A program made the position numbers and the translations under genes. DNA of 54,470 nucleotides from Clostridiales bacterium UBA1728 (GTDB lineage Bacteria > Bacillota > Clostridia > Oscillospirales > Oscillospiraceae), in contig DCIK01000025.1 in NCBI GenBank assembly GCA_002315975.1, positions 1 to 54,470 on the forward strand. Direction: 5' to 3'. Shown here piece after piece: positions 1 through 8,054 of this stretch. The notes beneath the pieces were generated by a model. The model was not told where the DNA came from, did no database searches, and saw only the letters and a program-made list of their open reading frames with translations. The number at the start of each line of letters is the position of its first letter. The first letter of the stretch is position 1.

Positions 1-117
1 TCCGCAGACTGGTGTGGCAATCCGTCTCTTTTCCTGCATTTTTGCAGAATTTCGAAAGAAATACGGATTGCCACGTCGCTTCGCTCCTCGCAATGACAGG
101 CTTTTTTTACAGCCTCT
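1..117 (-). repeat. Palindromic intergenic repeat, family A (copy A1, cut by the window edge)
   Basis: This is the reverse-orientation copy of a roughly 150-base element found again near 4.9, 6.4, 13.5 and 50.7 kb. Visible shared blocks are GGCAATCCG, an internal TGCATTTTTGCA hairpin, CGGATTGCCACGTCGC and CAATGACAGGC, ending in TTTTTACAGCC. The left end lies outside the window. It sits directly downstream of the TRAP permease gene and could form the 3' hairpin of that transcript, which is inference. Confidence 0.8.
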
Positions 118-125
118 TTTTATAG

Positions 126-2207
126 TTACGCAGCCACCGGGCCGCCGTTTTTCTTTTCCTTGAGCACCATAAAGCCCATGATGCCGCCCACCACGGCAAG
201 GCCGATGATGTCGGTGAGGGTGCCGGGGTAGATGAGCAGCAGACCGCCGGCGGCGGCGAGGATACGAAGCACCACATTGAGCTTGCCCCGGAAGTAGCCC
301 TCCAGAGCCATACCTACGCCGAACATACCCACCAGAGAGGTGGCCGTGATGGTGAAAATCTCCACCGGGGAGGTATCCACCAGCACCATGGCGGGGCTGT
401 AGGCCAGCATATAGGGGATGATAAAGGCGGCGATGGCCAGCTTGGTGGCGTTCAGAGCCGTCTTCATGGGGTTGGCCTTGGCGATGGCGGCACCGGCGTA
501 GGCGGCCAGCGCCACGGGCGGGGTGATGTCGGCCACGATGCCGAAGTAGAACACGAAGAAGTGGGCGGCGATGCGGGGGATGCCGATCTGGATGAGGATG
601 GGCGCACAGGTGGAGGCCATGATGCAGTAGTTGGCGGTGGTGGGGACGCCCATGCCCAGCACGATGCAGCAGAGCATGGTCAGCACCAGCGCCACGATCT
701 TGGTACCGCCGGAAATCTTCACGATAACGGTGATGATCTGGCTGGCAAGGCCGGTCATGGTGATGCAGCCGGCGATAATGCCCGCAATACCGCAGGCGGC
801 TGCCACGGAGATGCTGCCCTTGGCGCCGTTGGCCAGCGCGTCAAAGAAGAGCTCGGGGCTCATGTTGGCGTCCTTTTTGAGCATGGAGATGACCGTAAAG
901 AGCAGACCCATAAAGAGCACCACCGCTCCCACGCCCTCCTTCATGGGCGCAAAGAGATAGGCCAGCAGGAGCATAATGCCCAGACCGGAGGGCAGGGGAC
1001 TTTTCTCCAGATTGCTGACCACCACCGTGAACACCACGGAGATGGCGGCAGCGAAGGCCATGGTGCGCTTGCCGGAGGACACCAGATACACCAGCACGAT
1101 CAGAGGCAGCAGCAGATAAATCTTCTTCACCAGACTCTGGGTGGAGGGCAGCTCGCTGCGGTCAATGCCCTTGAGCCCCAGCTTCTTGGCCTCCAGATGG
1201 ACGGAGATGAAGATGCCCGCGAAGTAGAGGAAGGCGGGGAGGATGGCGCGGCCGATGATATCGGAGTAGGGCACGCCCACATAGTCGGCCATAAGGAAGG
1301 CGGCAGCACCCATGATGGGGGGCATGATCTGACCGCCGGTGGAGGCGGCAGCCTCCACAGCGCCGGCGAACTCGCCCTCATAGCCGGTCTTCTTCATCAT
1401 GGGGATGGTCACGCTGCCGGTGGTCACGGTGTTGCCCACGGAGGAGCCGGACACCATGCCGCAGAGGGCAGAGGAGATAACAGCCACCTTGGCGGGGCCG
1501 CCGGCGGCGCTGCCCGCGGCGGAGTTGGCCAGATCAATGAAGAAGTTGGAGATGCCGGTGCGCTCCAGGAACGCGCCGAAGACGATGAACACCACAATGA
1601 ACTTGCTGCACACCTGAATGGGCGTGGTCAGAAGGCCGGTGGTGTTGTAGAAAAGGCCGATGGTCAGCTGACGGGTGGCCTTCCACAGGCTCAGACCCTT
1701 TACGCCGGTGTAGTAGTAGAAGGCGTAGATCAGGAAGGCGCTGGCCACACAGAGGATGGGTATGCCCGTGGCACGGCGGCACAGCTCCATGACCGAAAGC
1801 ACACCGATAATGCCGATGATGATCTCGTACTTCTTCACATTCAGCACGCCCAGACGGACGGTCAGGTCTTTGGCGTTGATGACCACATAGAAGAAGGCCG
1901 CCGTACCCAGCAGCATGATGAGTATGTCATACCAGGGGATATGGTTGACCTTCTGCACGCCCTTCTTCACGGGATAGATGAGATAGCCGATGAAGAGCAT
2001 GGCGCCCAGAAACGAGGGATAGCGCACCAGATCCAGCCAGGTGGCAAACAGCGTCACATAGATGACGAAGATGCTCATGGCTGCCATGATGCCGTAGACC
2101 GCCCACTTCTGCCAGCCCTCCCAGATACGGGTGTTGGACTCGCGGTCGTATTTCTTCATGACCTCGTCCAGTGCGGCGGTGTCAACGGTGTTATTGTTAT
2201 CAGGCAT
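126..2207 (-). CDS. TRAP transporter fused permease (DctQM type, TAXI-associated)
   Basis: A 693-residue polytopic inner-membrane protein, the length expected for fused 4TM/12TM TRAP permeases. It would use an ion gradient to import an organic acid or amino-acid-like substrate delivered by the binding lipoprotein encoded just upstream. After a short charged N-terminus there are hydrophobic helices from about residue 35, then the small DctQ-like part. The large DctM-like part has glycine-rich stretches such as SGSSVGNTVTTG and GGQIMPPIMGAAAF near residues 255-300 and GMGVPTTANY later, typical of the transport half-domains. The ATG follows a GGAGGTACTCCCCC-type ribosome site. The substrate cannot be told from sequence. 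A hairpin between the binding protein and this gene suggests lower expression of the permease. Confidence 0.93.
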   Translation of the reverse strand: MPDNNNTVDTAALDEVMKKYDRESNTRIWEGWQKWAVYGIMAAMSIFVIYVTLFATWLDLVRYPSFLGAMLFIGYLIYPVKKGVQKVNHIPWYDILIMLLGTAAFFYVVINAKDLTVRLGVLNVKKYEIIIGIIGVLSVMELCRRATGIPILCVASAFLIYAFYYYTGVKGLSLWKATRQLTIGLFYNTTGLLTTPIQVCSKFIVVFIVFGAFLERTGISNFFIDLANSAAGSAAGGPAKVAVISSALCGMVSGSSVGNTVTTGSVTIPMMKKTGYEGEFAGAVEAAASTGGQIMPPIMGAAAFLMADYVGVPYSDIIGRAILPAFLYFAGIFISVHLEAKKLGLKGIDRSELPSTQSLVKKIYLLLPLIVLVYLVSSGKRTMAFAAAISVVFTVVVSNLEKSPLPSGLGIMLLLAYLFAPMKEGVGAVVLFMGLLFTVISMLKKDANMSPELFFDALANGAKGSISVAAACGIAGIIAGCITMTGLASQIITVIVKISGGTKIVALVLTMLCCIVLGMGVPTTANYCIMASTCAPILIQIGIPRIAAHFFVFYFGIVADITPPVALAAYAGAAIAKANPMKTALNATKLAIAAFIIPYMLAYSPAMVLVDTSPVEIFTITATSLVGMFGVGMALEGYFRGKLNVVLRILAAAGGLLLIYPGTLTDIIGLAVVGGIMGFMVLKEKKNGGPVAA

Positions 2208-2373
2208 GGGGGAGTACCTCCGTGGTTTGTAGTTTCAGGGTGCAGGGGCATTTTTGAAGGTGTTTGTGCCTTCATGTCAGCAATCGTAGAAGAGTCGATG
2301 TAGGGCTTAAAGGGGTCTGCAGAACAAATCCATTAACAGATGCAGGTTCAGGTTTCTTCCCTTAAATTTTTTT

Positions 2374-2409
2374 GAATAAAACAGAGTGCCGCATTGCTGC
2401 GACACTCTG
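2374..2409 (-). terminator. Hairpin between the TAXI binding protein and its permease
   Basis: Read on the minus strand, CAGAGTG and CACTCTG pair, with inner CGCA/TGCG around a GCAA loop, followed by TTTTATT. It lies 22 bases after the binding-protein stop codon and 167 bases before the permease start. It probably terminates most transcripts there, so that the binding protein is made in excess. Confidence 0.75.
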
Positions 2410-2430
2410 AACTATTCGCAGATAAAGCTC

Positions 2431-3468
2431 TTACTCGACGGCCACGGTGATGCCGTTCTCGGCGAAGTACTTCGCAGCGCCGGCGTGGAAGGGAACGGCG
2501 ATACCGTCGGTGGCGAATTTGAGATCAAGCTCAGCGCCCTTGCCGTGGAGCTCGGCGATGGCGGCGGCGTTGTCGAAGATGGTCTTGACGATGGTGTAGG
2601 CCACAGCGTCGTCCAGATCGGCGCGGCAGACCAGCGTAGCCTTGACGGTGATGGTCACGGCATCCTCATCGAAGCCGGCGTAGGTTCCGGCGGGGATGGT
2701 CAGAGCGGCGTACCAGGGGCAGGCAGCCAGCAGCTTTTCCATGTGAGCATCATCAATGGAGATGAGCTTCACGGCCTTGGCGGTGGCCAGGTCGGTGATG
2801 GCGGTGGTGGGAGCGCCGGCGCAGATGAAGGCGGCGTCGATCTTGCCGTCCTTGATGGACTCGGCGGAGTCGCCGAAGGACTGGTACACGGGGCTGATGT
2901 CCTCGAGGGTCATGTCGTAGGCAGCCAGAACATCAATGGTGTTGAAGTAGGTGCCGGAGCCCACGTCACCGACGCAGACGGCCTTGCCCTTGAGATCGGC
3001 GATGGAGCTGATGTCGGGATTGCAGGTGACAATCTGCACGGCCTCGGAGTAGAGGGCGCCCAGAACCTTGAAGCCGGTGATGGCACCGTTCTCGGCGAAG
3101 GAGTTGGTGCCGAAGTAGGCGTAGGTGGAAACATCGGACTGAACCGTGGCCAGATCGTACAGACCCTGATCAATGCCGGTGATGTTGGCAGCGGTGCCGC
3201 CGGTGGAGACCACGTTGGTGGCAATGGCAGTGTTGCTGCCCACGTAGGAAGCGAGGACGCCGCCGAAGGCGTAGTAGGTGCCGGCTTCGCCGCCGGTACC
3301 CATGGTCAGGTTGGCGCTGACCTCAGCGGGAGCGGCTTCAGCGGGAGCGGCCTGAGCGGGGGCTTCGGCAGCGGGCTGCTCAGCCTTGGCCTCCTCCTTG
3401 GCGCCACCGCAGGCGCAGAGAGAAAGAACCATGCACAGTGCCATGAGAAGGGCGATTGCTTTTTTCAT
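2431..3468 (-). CDS. TAXI-family TRAP transporter solute-binding lipoprotein
   Basis: A 345-residue extracytoplasmic binding protein for the adjacent TRAP permease. The start at 3468 was chosen over longer in-frame options because it opens a lipoprotein signal peptide (MKKAIALLMALCMVLSLCAC, lipobox LCAC, Cys20) and follows AAAAGGAGGAAAAC. After an Ala/Glu/Pro-rich linker of about 35 residues the mature domain begins with LTMGTGGEAGTYYAFGG, the TAXI family opening. STGGTAANITGI and VGDVGSGTYFNT follow, which line the ligand site in this family. Gene order (binding protein first, fused permease second) matches TAXI systems. The ligand is unknown; glutamate-like ligands are known for some relatives. 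Confidence 0.93.
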   Translation of the reverse strand: MKKAIALLMALCMVLSLCACGGAKEEAKAEQPAAEAPAQAAPAEAAPAEVSANLTMGTGGEAGTYYAFGGVLASYVGSNTAIATNVVSTGGTAANITGIDQGLYDLATVQSDVSTYAYFGTNSFAENGAITGFKVLGALYSEAVQIVTCNPDISSIADLKGKAVCVGDVGSGTYFNTIDVLAAYDMTLEDISPVYQSFGDSAESIKDGKIDAAFICAGAPTTAITDLATAKAVKLISIDDAHMEKLLAACPWYAALTIPAGTYAGFDEDAVTITVKATLVCRADLDDAVAYTIVKTIFDNAAAIAELHGKGAELDLKFATDGIAVPFHAGAAKYFAENGITVAVE

Positions 3469-3520
3469 AATGTTTTCCTCCTTTTCCCGGTTTCTTGAAG
3501 CCGGATTGATTATGGACTGC

Positions 3521-3549
3521 ATTATAGACCCCCCGAAAGCAAATTGCAA
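3521..3549 (-). promoter_or_regulatory. Promoter of the TRAP transporter operon
   Basis: On the minus strand TTGCAA (3549-3544) and TATAAT (3526-3521) are separated by exactly 17 bases, about 50 bases upstream of the binding-protein start codon. This is a good housekeeping-sigma promoter. Confidence 0.75.
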
Positions 3550-3603
3550 GTGGTATTTTGCATATTTTTTTCAATCCCTTGCAAAATTTGCTGGTAAAAA
3601 GCA

Positions 3604-3641
3604 CAAAAAAGCCCTCCTGCAAGGCGATTTTTGCAGGAGGG
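3604..3641 (-). terminator. Rho-independent terminator after the lipid kinase gene
   Basis: The arms CCCTCCTGCAA and TTGCAGGAGGG form an 11-base-pair perfect stem with an 8-base loop, followed on the minus strand by TTTTTT. It ends transcripts from the lipid kinase gene before the TRAP promoter. Confidence 0.8.
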
Positions 3642-3750
3642 AGAAAAAAGCTTGCGAATTGTAAGCTTTTACGGCTTCCCTTGGGGGGGCGGATTGGGCA
3701 GGGCGTTCGTGCAAATGTCTGAACCCTTTGATTCTTGTCCTGCGCAGGCA

Positions 3751-3833
3751 CCTGTAGGGCTCGGCCTCCCGGACGAGCCGAACGCGGTGCAGGCGAAAAG
3801 CGGCGGCTCGTCCGGAGGCCGAGCCCTACGGGG
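3751..3833. repeat. Palindromic repeat, family C (copy C1)
   Basis: Two inverted arms begin CCTGTAGGGCTCGGCCTCC and end GGAGGCCGAGCCCTACGGGG. Their core GGCTCGTCCGG(G)AGGCCGAGCCCTA recurs as whole or half copies near 11.8, 27.1, 27.8, 38.3 and 52.8 kb, and as a diverged full copy at 35.5 kb. No gene is visible in 3642-3857. Confidence 0.8.
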
Positions 3834-3857
3834 CTGTTGGGTTTCCTTCCTTACGCT

Positions 3858-4751
3858 TCACACAATCAGCTTCACCGCGTGGGGGATATTGTGAATCTCG
3901 CAGTAGGTGTGACTGCCGCCGTTTTCACCGTCCCGGGTCCAGGGCACGGCCTCGTCGAAGAAAAATTTTGCATGGCTGGTCTGGAGAATCTGCATGGCAC
4001 CGCCGCTGTAGTTCTGGCTCAGAAGGCCGTTGACGATGCTGTTGAGCTCCCCCACGGACTTGGGCGTACGCACCAGCACCAGCTCGAACTTGCCGTCAGA
4101 GAGCGCCACCACCTTTTTGTCCAGCTTGATGGTGCCCGCCACGCTGGTGGAATTGCTCACCGCGCCGAAGATGAAGTCGTCCTCGATGGTGCCGCCGTCA
4201 TACTCCACGCGGGTGTGGTAGCTTTTGAGCTTGGGCACCATGCTCAGACCGTTGAGGATATAGGCCGCCTTGCCCAGGGCGTTTTTCAGCTCCTGATCGG
4301 TGGCGTAGCTGACCTCGGTGAAGGCACCGAAGGCCGCCACATAGGTGAAATACTCGTTCCAGTTCATCACGCCCACGTCATAGCTCAGGGGCTTGCCGTT
4401 GAGTACATCCTGCGCCGCCGCCATGGGCTTGCGCAGAGGCAGATTCAGGGTGTTTGCCACATCGTTGGCAGTGCCCATGGGGATATATCCCAGCATGGGT
4501 CTGTCCTCCTCGGGGATGTCCATCAGGCCGGAGATGGTCTCCGAGAGGGTGCCATCGCCGCCCAGACACACCAGAGTGCCGTAATCCGCGCCGTTTTCCC
4601 GGGCCAGAAGGGTGGTCTGGCGGTTGGTAAAGAATACGGTGGGGTGATAGCCCGCCGTGCAGAAGGCCTCGATCACAGCGCCCAGCGCCGCTGGAGAGGT
4701 GCTCCGTCCCGCCGCCGGGTTCACCAGAAACATCAGACTTTTGCCGTCCAT
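3858..4751 (-). CDS. Diacylglycerol/lipid kinase family protein (DagK/YegS type)
   Basis: A 297-residue soluble or membrane-associated kinase, close to the usual length for this family. It would phosphorylate a lipid alcohol such as diacylglycerol or undecaprenol with ATP. Visible motifs are NPAAGR at residues 11-16, the nucleotide-binding GGDGTLSETISG at 64-75, and PMGTANDVANTL at 91-102, all diagnostic of the DAGK catalytic domain. The C-terminal beta-rich domain is present. The ATG follows AGGAGG with normal spacing. It is monocistronic: the TRAP operon lies downstream behind a terminator, and repeats lie upstream. The lipid substrate cannot be assigned from sequence. Confidence 0.92.
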   Translation of the reverse strand: MDGKSLMFLVNPAAGRSTSPAALGAVIEAFCTAGYHPTVFFTNRQTTLLARENGADYGTLVCLGGDGTLSETISGLMDIPEEDRPMLGYIPMGTANDVANTLNLPLRKPMAAAQDVLNGKPLSYDVGVMNWNEYFTYVAAFGAFTEVSYATDQELKNALGKAAYILNGLSMVPKLKSYHTRVEYDGGTIEDDFIFGAVSNSTSVAGTIKLDKKVVALSDGKFELVLVRTPKSVGELNSIVNGLLSQNYSGGAMQILQTSHAKFFFDEAVPWTRDGENGGSHTYCEIHNIPHAVKLIV

Positions 4752-4779
4752 TTGTATCCTCCTTCAGATACGCACCCTG

Positions 4780-5028
4780 CCTCCCCTGAAAGGGGAGGGG
4801 GATCGCGCAGCGGTGGAGGGGTCTTTCCTCCTTGCAGAAAGTCTGCACAGAACCCCTCAGTTTCGCTTCGCTCAACAGGGGCTGTAAAAAAAGCCTGTCA
4901 TTGCGAGGAGCGAAGCGACGTGGCAATCCGTTTTTCTTTCGGAATTCTGCAATCATGCAGGAAAAGAAGCGGATTGCCACACCAGTCTGCGGACTGGTTC
5001 GCAATGACAGGGAGTATTTTTACAGCCT
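4780..5028 (+). repeat. Composite repeat: family D half-hairpin followed by family A copy A2
   Basis: 4780-4880 carries CCTCCCCTGAAAGGGGAGG and GCGCAGCGG, a degenerate B/D-type palindrome ending in CTCAGTTTCGCTTCGCTC. 4881-5028 is a full family A element: GCTGTAAAAAAAGCCTGTCA at one end and TTTTTACAGC at the other. Internal blocks are GCGAGGAGCGAAGCGACG, GGCAATCCG, CGGATTGCC and GCAATGACAGG. Short open frames inside it are not genes. Confidence 0.85.
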
Positions 5029-5083
5029 CCAAGACTGTTAAAATAGCAGCTCCGTTTTCCCGCCCTCGCTGAGCAAGATAACG

Positions 5084-5113
5084 AAAACACGCCGCGGCTA
5101 CTGCCACGGCGTG
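5084..5113 (-). terminator. Terminator of rpsT
   Basis: The arms CACGCCG and CGGCGTG (with an inner GG/CC pair) form a hairpin followed on the minus strand by TTTTCGTTAT, 14 bases after the rpsT stop. Confidence 0.75.
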
Positions 5114-5126
5114 GATTTCGGTTCGC

Positions 5127-5393
5127 TTATTCCGCCAGAGCGTTGAACTTGGCAGCCATGTGGGACTTCTTGCGAGCCGCGTTGTTCTTGTGAATCAGGC
5201 CCTTGGACACTGCGCGGTCGACAGACTTGACAGCGGCTTTATAGGCAAGCTCAGCAGCGGCCTTATCGGACTCAGCTGCAGCGGCTTCAAACTTCTTAAT
5301 GCTCGTCTTGAGCGCGGACTTATCGGCCTTGTTGCGAGCAGTACGCACGCGAGCCACGAGAACTCTCTTAGCGGAAGACTTGATATTGGCCAT
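5127..5393 (-). CDS. rpsT: 30S ribosomal protein S20
   Basis: An 88-residue basic protein of the usual S20 length that binds 16S rRNA early in small-subunit assembly. It starts MANIKSSAKRVLVARVRTAR, the family N-terminus, and is built of Lys/Arg/Ala-rich helices ending in HKNNAARKKSHMAAKFNAL. The ATG follows a purine-rich AGGAGGTGCC site. The gene has its own promoter and terminator. It is divergent from the spore protease gene gpr, an arrangement also seen in other spore-formers, so the product assignments support each other. Confidence 0.97.
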   Translation of the reverse strand: MANIKSSAKRVLVARVRTARNKADKSALKTSIKKFEAAAAESDKAAAELAYKAAVKSVDRAVSKGLIHKNNAARKKSHMAAKFNALAE

Positions 5394-5449
5394 TCTGTAT
5401 TGGCACCTCCTCCTATAAATCTTGCAGTCATATCAACCTGCGGAGTATC

Positions 5450-5478
5450 ATTATACAGGGGTTTTACAAGAAATGCAA
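5450..5478 (-). promoter_or_regulatory. Promoter of rpsT
   Basis: On the minus strand TTGCAT (5478-5473) and TATAAT (5455-5450) have 17-base spacing, 57 bases before the rpsT start. Confidence 0.7.
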
Positions 5479-5500
5479 GCACTTTTTCCAGAAATTTTTC

Positions 5501-5528
5501 GCATTTTTTTTTCATTCTTCCGTATACT
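5501..5528 (+). promoter_or_regulatory. Possible forespore sigma-G-type promoter of gpr
   Basis: GCATT (5501-5505) and GTATACT (5522-5528) are 16 bases apart and end 27 bases before the gpr start. This resembles the sigma-G pattern (GMATR near -35, CATWMTA near -10) expected for a forespore gene. The match is partial and in AT-rich sequence, so it is tentative. Confidence 0.35.
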
Positions 5529-5555
5529 GTTCTCATTTGGAAAGGATGTGCTTGG

Positions 5556-6365
5556 ATGCAGGATTTTTTCGCCCGCACCGATCTGGCGCAGGAGCGTCAC
5601 GCCCGGCGCAACGCTGCCGCTCTCAGGGGCGTTCGGGCAGGGGAGGAGAGCGGCGTGTTCCGCCTCTGCGTGGAGACGGATGAGGGTTCCGAGGCTCTGG
5701 GGCTGCCGAAGGGTAATTATGTAAACCTTTCTCTGCTGCCGCTGCTGCGGCGGGAGGATGATGCCTTTCCCGCTCTCTGCACTCGGTTGGCGCTGGAGCT
5801 GCGGAAGCTGCTGCCCGCCGAGGGCTGCATACTGGTTGCGGCGCTGGGGAACCCGGCCATGACCCCGGACGCGCTGGGCGGTCTCTGCGCCGACAGCGTG
5901 GTGGTCACGCGGCATCTGGGGGAGACGCTGCCGGACTTCCGCCCGCTCTGCTGTCTGCGCTGCGGGGTGCTGGGCACCACGGGGCTGGAGAGTGCGGCGC
6001 TGGTGGCCTCGGCGGTGAAGCTCAGTCAGTGCAGCGCCGTTATCGCGGTGGATGCGCTCTGCGCTGCCGACTCCGAAAAGCTCTGCGCCACGGTGCAGCT
6101 CTCCGATGGGGGCATCGTCCCCGGCAGCGGCGTGGGAAACAGCCGCATGGCGCTGAACCGGGAGACACTGGGCGTGCCGGTGATTTCTCTCGGCGTGCCT
6201 ACGGTTATGGACGCGGGCACCATCGGCGGCAAGCCGGGGATGTTCGTCACCACCCGGGACATTGACCTGCGGGTAAAGCTCTCCGCAAGGCTCTTAGGCT
6301 ACAGCATCAACTTAGCGGTGCAGGAGGGGCTGAGCGTGGAGGATGTGGATATGCTGGTGAATTAG
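5556..6365 (+). CDS. gpr: GPR endopeptidase (germination protease for small acid-soluble spore proteins)
   Basis: A 269-residue aspartic-type protease that degrades small acid-soluble DNA-coating proteins when spores germinate. The start at 5556 follows GGAAAGGATG and gives MQDFFARTDLA. The RTDLA segment resembles the propeptide processing region of this family. The diagnostic blocks GNPAMTPDALG, SVVVTRHL, GTTGLESA, IAVDAL, IVPGSGVGNSR and GVPVISLGVPTVMDAGTI occur in order, and the protein ends with the expected GYSINLAVQEGLSVEDVD. It is about 100 residues shorter than the Bacillus enzyme, but no core motif is missing. It is convergent with serS across a family A repeat. A conserved GPR suggests sporulation ability, supported by the germination operon at 51-54 kb. 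Confidence 0.93.
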   Translation: MQDFFARTDLAQERHARRNAAALRGVRAGEESGVFRLCVETDEGSEALGLPKGNYVNLSLLPLLRREDDAFPALCTRLALELRKLLPAEGCILVAALGNPAMTPDALGGLCADSVVVTRHLGETLPDFRPLCCLRCGVLGTTGLESAALVASAVKLSQCSAVIAVDALCAADSEKLCATVQLSDGGIVPGSGVGNSRMALNRETLGVPVISLGVPTVMDAGTIGGKPGMFVTTRDIDLRVKLSARLLGYSINLAVQEGLSVEDVDMLVN

Positions 6366-6378
6366 CACCATGCAAACG

Positions 6379-6540
6379 AAGAAGGGGCTGTAATTACAGC
6401 CTGTCATTGCGAGGAGCGTAGCGACGTGGCAATCCGTTTTTCTTTCGGAATTCTGCAAAAATGCAGAAAAAAAGACGGATTGCCACACCAGTCTGCGGAC
6501 TGGTTCGCAATGACAGGGAGTATTTTTACAGCCCCTTCTT
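6379..6540. repeat. Palindromic intergenic repeat, family A (copy A3) between convergent gpr and serS
   Basis: This copy is bounded by perfect 15-base terminal inverted repeats, AAGAAGGGGCTGTAA and TTACAGCCCCTTCTT. Inside are the family blocks GCGAGGAGCG, GACGTGGCAATCCG, a TTCTGCAAAAATGCAGAA hairpin, CGGATTGCCAC, an imperfect CAGTCTGCGGACTG palindrome and CAATGACAGGG. The position between two gene ends suggests a bidirectional terminator role. Confidence 0.85.
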
Positions 6541-6550
6541 CATTTTAATC

Positions 6551-7855
6551 TTACTTTTTGGGCATCAGGACGGCCTTGCCGCCGATGTAAGGGCGCAGCA
6601 CCTCGGGAATGGTGATGCTGCCGTCGGCCTGCAGGTGGTTCTCCAGGAAGGCGATGAGCATACGGGGAGGCGCCACCACGGTGTTATTGAGGGTGTGAGC
6701 CAGATAGAGCTTGCCGTCTTCGCCGCGGACGCGGATCTTCAGGCGGCGGGCCTGGGCATCGCCCAGGTTGGAGCAGGAGCAGACCTCAAAGTACTTCTGC
6801 TGACGGGGAGACCATGCTTCGATATCGCAGCTCTTGACCTTCAGGTCGGCCAGATCGCCGGAGCAGCACTCCAGCTGACGGACGGGGATGTCCAGAGAGC
6901 GGAACAGCTCCACGGAGTACTGCCACATCTTCTCGTACCAATCCATGCTGTCTTCCGGCTTGCAGACCACGATCATTTCCTGCTTCTCAAACTGGTGGAT
7001 GCGGTACACGCCGCGCTCCTCGATGCCGTGGGCGCCCTTTTCCTTGCGGAAGCAGGGGGAGTAGGAGGTGTAGGTGATGGGCAGCTCGGCCTCGGGGATG
7101 ATCTGGTCGATGAAGGAGCCGATCATGGAATGCTCGGAGGTGCCGATAAGATAGAGATCCTCGCCCTCGATCTTGTACATCATGGCATCCATGTCGGTCT
7201 GGGACATAACGCCCTCCACCACGTTGCCGTGGATCATGAAGGGGGGAATGAAATAGGTAAAGCCCTTGTCGATCATGAAGTCGCGGGCATAGGCCAGCAC
7301 GCCGGAGTGGAGCCGTGCCACATCGCCCTTGAGGTAGTAGAAGCCGTTGCCGGACACCCGGCGGGCAGCGTCCAGGTCGATGCCGTCCAGAGACTCCATA
7401 ATGTCGGTGTGGTAGGGGACTTCAAAGGCAGGCACAGCGGCCTCACCGAAGCGCTGTACCTCCACATTGGCGCTGTCGTCGGGGCCGATGGGCACGGAGG
7501 CATCGATGATGTTGGGAATCTGGAGCATACGCTTGCGCAGCTCGGCCTCATACTCAGGCTCCAGCGTCTCCAGCTCAGCCAGACGGGCAGCGTTGGCAGC
7601 CACCTGCGCCTTGACGGCCTCGGCCTCCTCCGCCTTGGAGGGGTCTTTCTTGGCCTGACCCATGAGCATACCCACCTGCTTGCTCAGCTGGTTCTTCTTA
7701 GCGCGGAGCTCATTGCCCTCGGTGATGGCGGCGCGAAGCTTCTCGTCCAGCTCCAGCACCTCGTCCACCATGGGGAGCTTCCAGTCCTGGAACTTCTTCT
7801 TGATGTTTTCCCGAACCACATCGGGATTCTCGCGGATGAACTTAATGTCCAGCAT
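6551..7855 (-). CDS. serS: Seryl-tRNA synthetase
   Basis: A 434-residue class II synthetase charging tRNA-Ser (and tRNA-Sec where present). It begins MLDIKFIRENPDVVRENIKK, the family N-terminus. A long coiled-coil tRNA-binding arm follows at about residues 30-105 (ELDEKLRAAITEGNELRAKK). The catalytic domain has the motif 2 region CFRKEKGAHGIEERGVYRIHQF and motif 3 NNTVVAPPRMLIAFLENHL near the C-terminus. Length matches bacterial SerRS. The ATG follows AAGGAG. No T-box-like leader was seen; upstream is a family B repeat, so regulation is probably constitutive. Confidence 0.97.
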   Translation of the reverse strand: MLDIKFIRENPDVVRENIKKKFQDWKLPMVDEVLELDEKLRAAITEGNELRAKKNQLSKQVGMLMGQAKKDPSKAEEAEAVKAQVAANAARLAELETLEPEYEAELRKRMLQIPNIIDASVPIGPDDSANVEVQRFGEAAVPAFEVPYHTDIMESLDGIDLDAARRVSGNGFYYLKGDVARLHSGVLAYARDFMIDKGFTYFIPPFMIHGNVVEGVMSQTDMDAMMYKIEGEDLYLIGTSEHSMIGSFIDQIIPEAELPITYTSYSPCFRKEKGAHGIEERGVYRIHQFEKQEMIVVCKPEDSMDWYEKMWQYSVELFRSLDIPVRQLECCSGDLADLKVKSCDIEAWSPRQQKYFEVCSCSNLGDAQARRLKIRVRGEDGKLYLAHTLNNTVVAPPRMLIAFLENHLQADGSITIPEVLRPYIGGKAVLMPKK

Positions 7856-7896
7856 GGGTGATTTCTCCTTATATTTTGATTTTTATAATCCTTATT

Positions 7897-8031
7897 GGCT
7901 CCCTCATTTGAGGGAGCTGTCACCAGTTCGCAGACTGGTGACTGAGGGAGGGCTTTCCGACCATGCTTTCTGCGAGGGCTGTCCCTCCCTCAGTCTCGCT
8001 TCGCTCGACAGCTCCCTCATCCGAGGGAGCC
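7897..8031. repeat. Palindromic repeat, family B (copy B1)
   Basis: The terminal arms are GGCTCCCTCATTTGAGGGAG and CTCCCTCATCCGAGGGAGCC, each itself a small hairpin. Between them lie CCAGTTCGCAGACTGG, CTGAGGGAGGG and the complementary CCCTCCCTCAGTCTCGCTTCGCTCGACAG-type arm. It lies between parB and serS. Related copies occur near 11.9, 30.1, 31.8, 42.8, 45.4 and 48.1 kb. Confidence 0.85.
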
Positions 8032-8054
8032 ATGGTCTACATCGGCTTTTTCTG

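Noticed and set aside
4832..5041. Short open frames translating as ...RIATPVCGLVRNDREYF or similar in several places
   Set aside because: They are translations of the family A repeat. The same peptide recurs because the DNA element recurs, and no ribosome site or context supports a gene.
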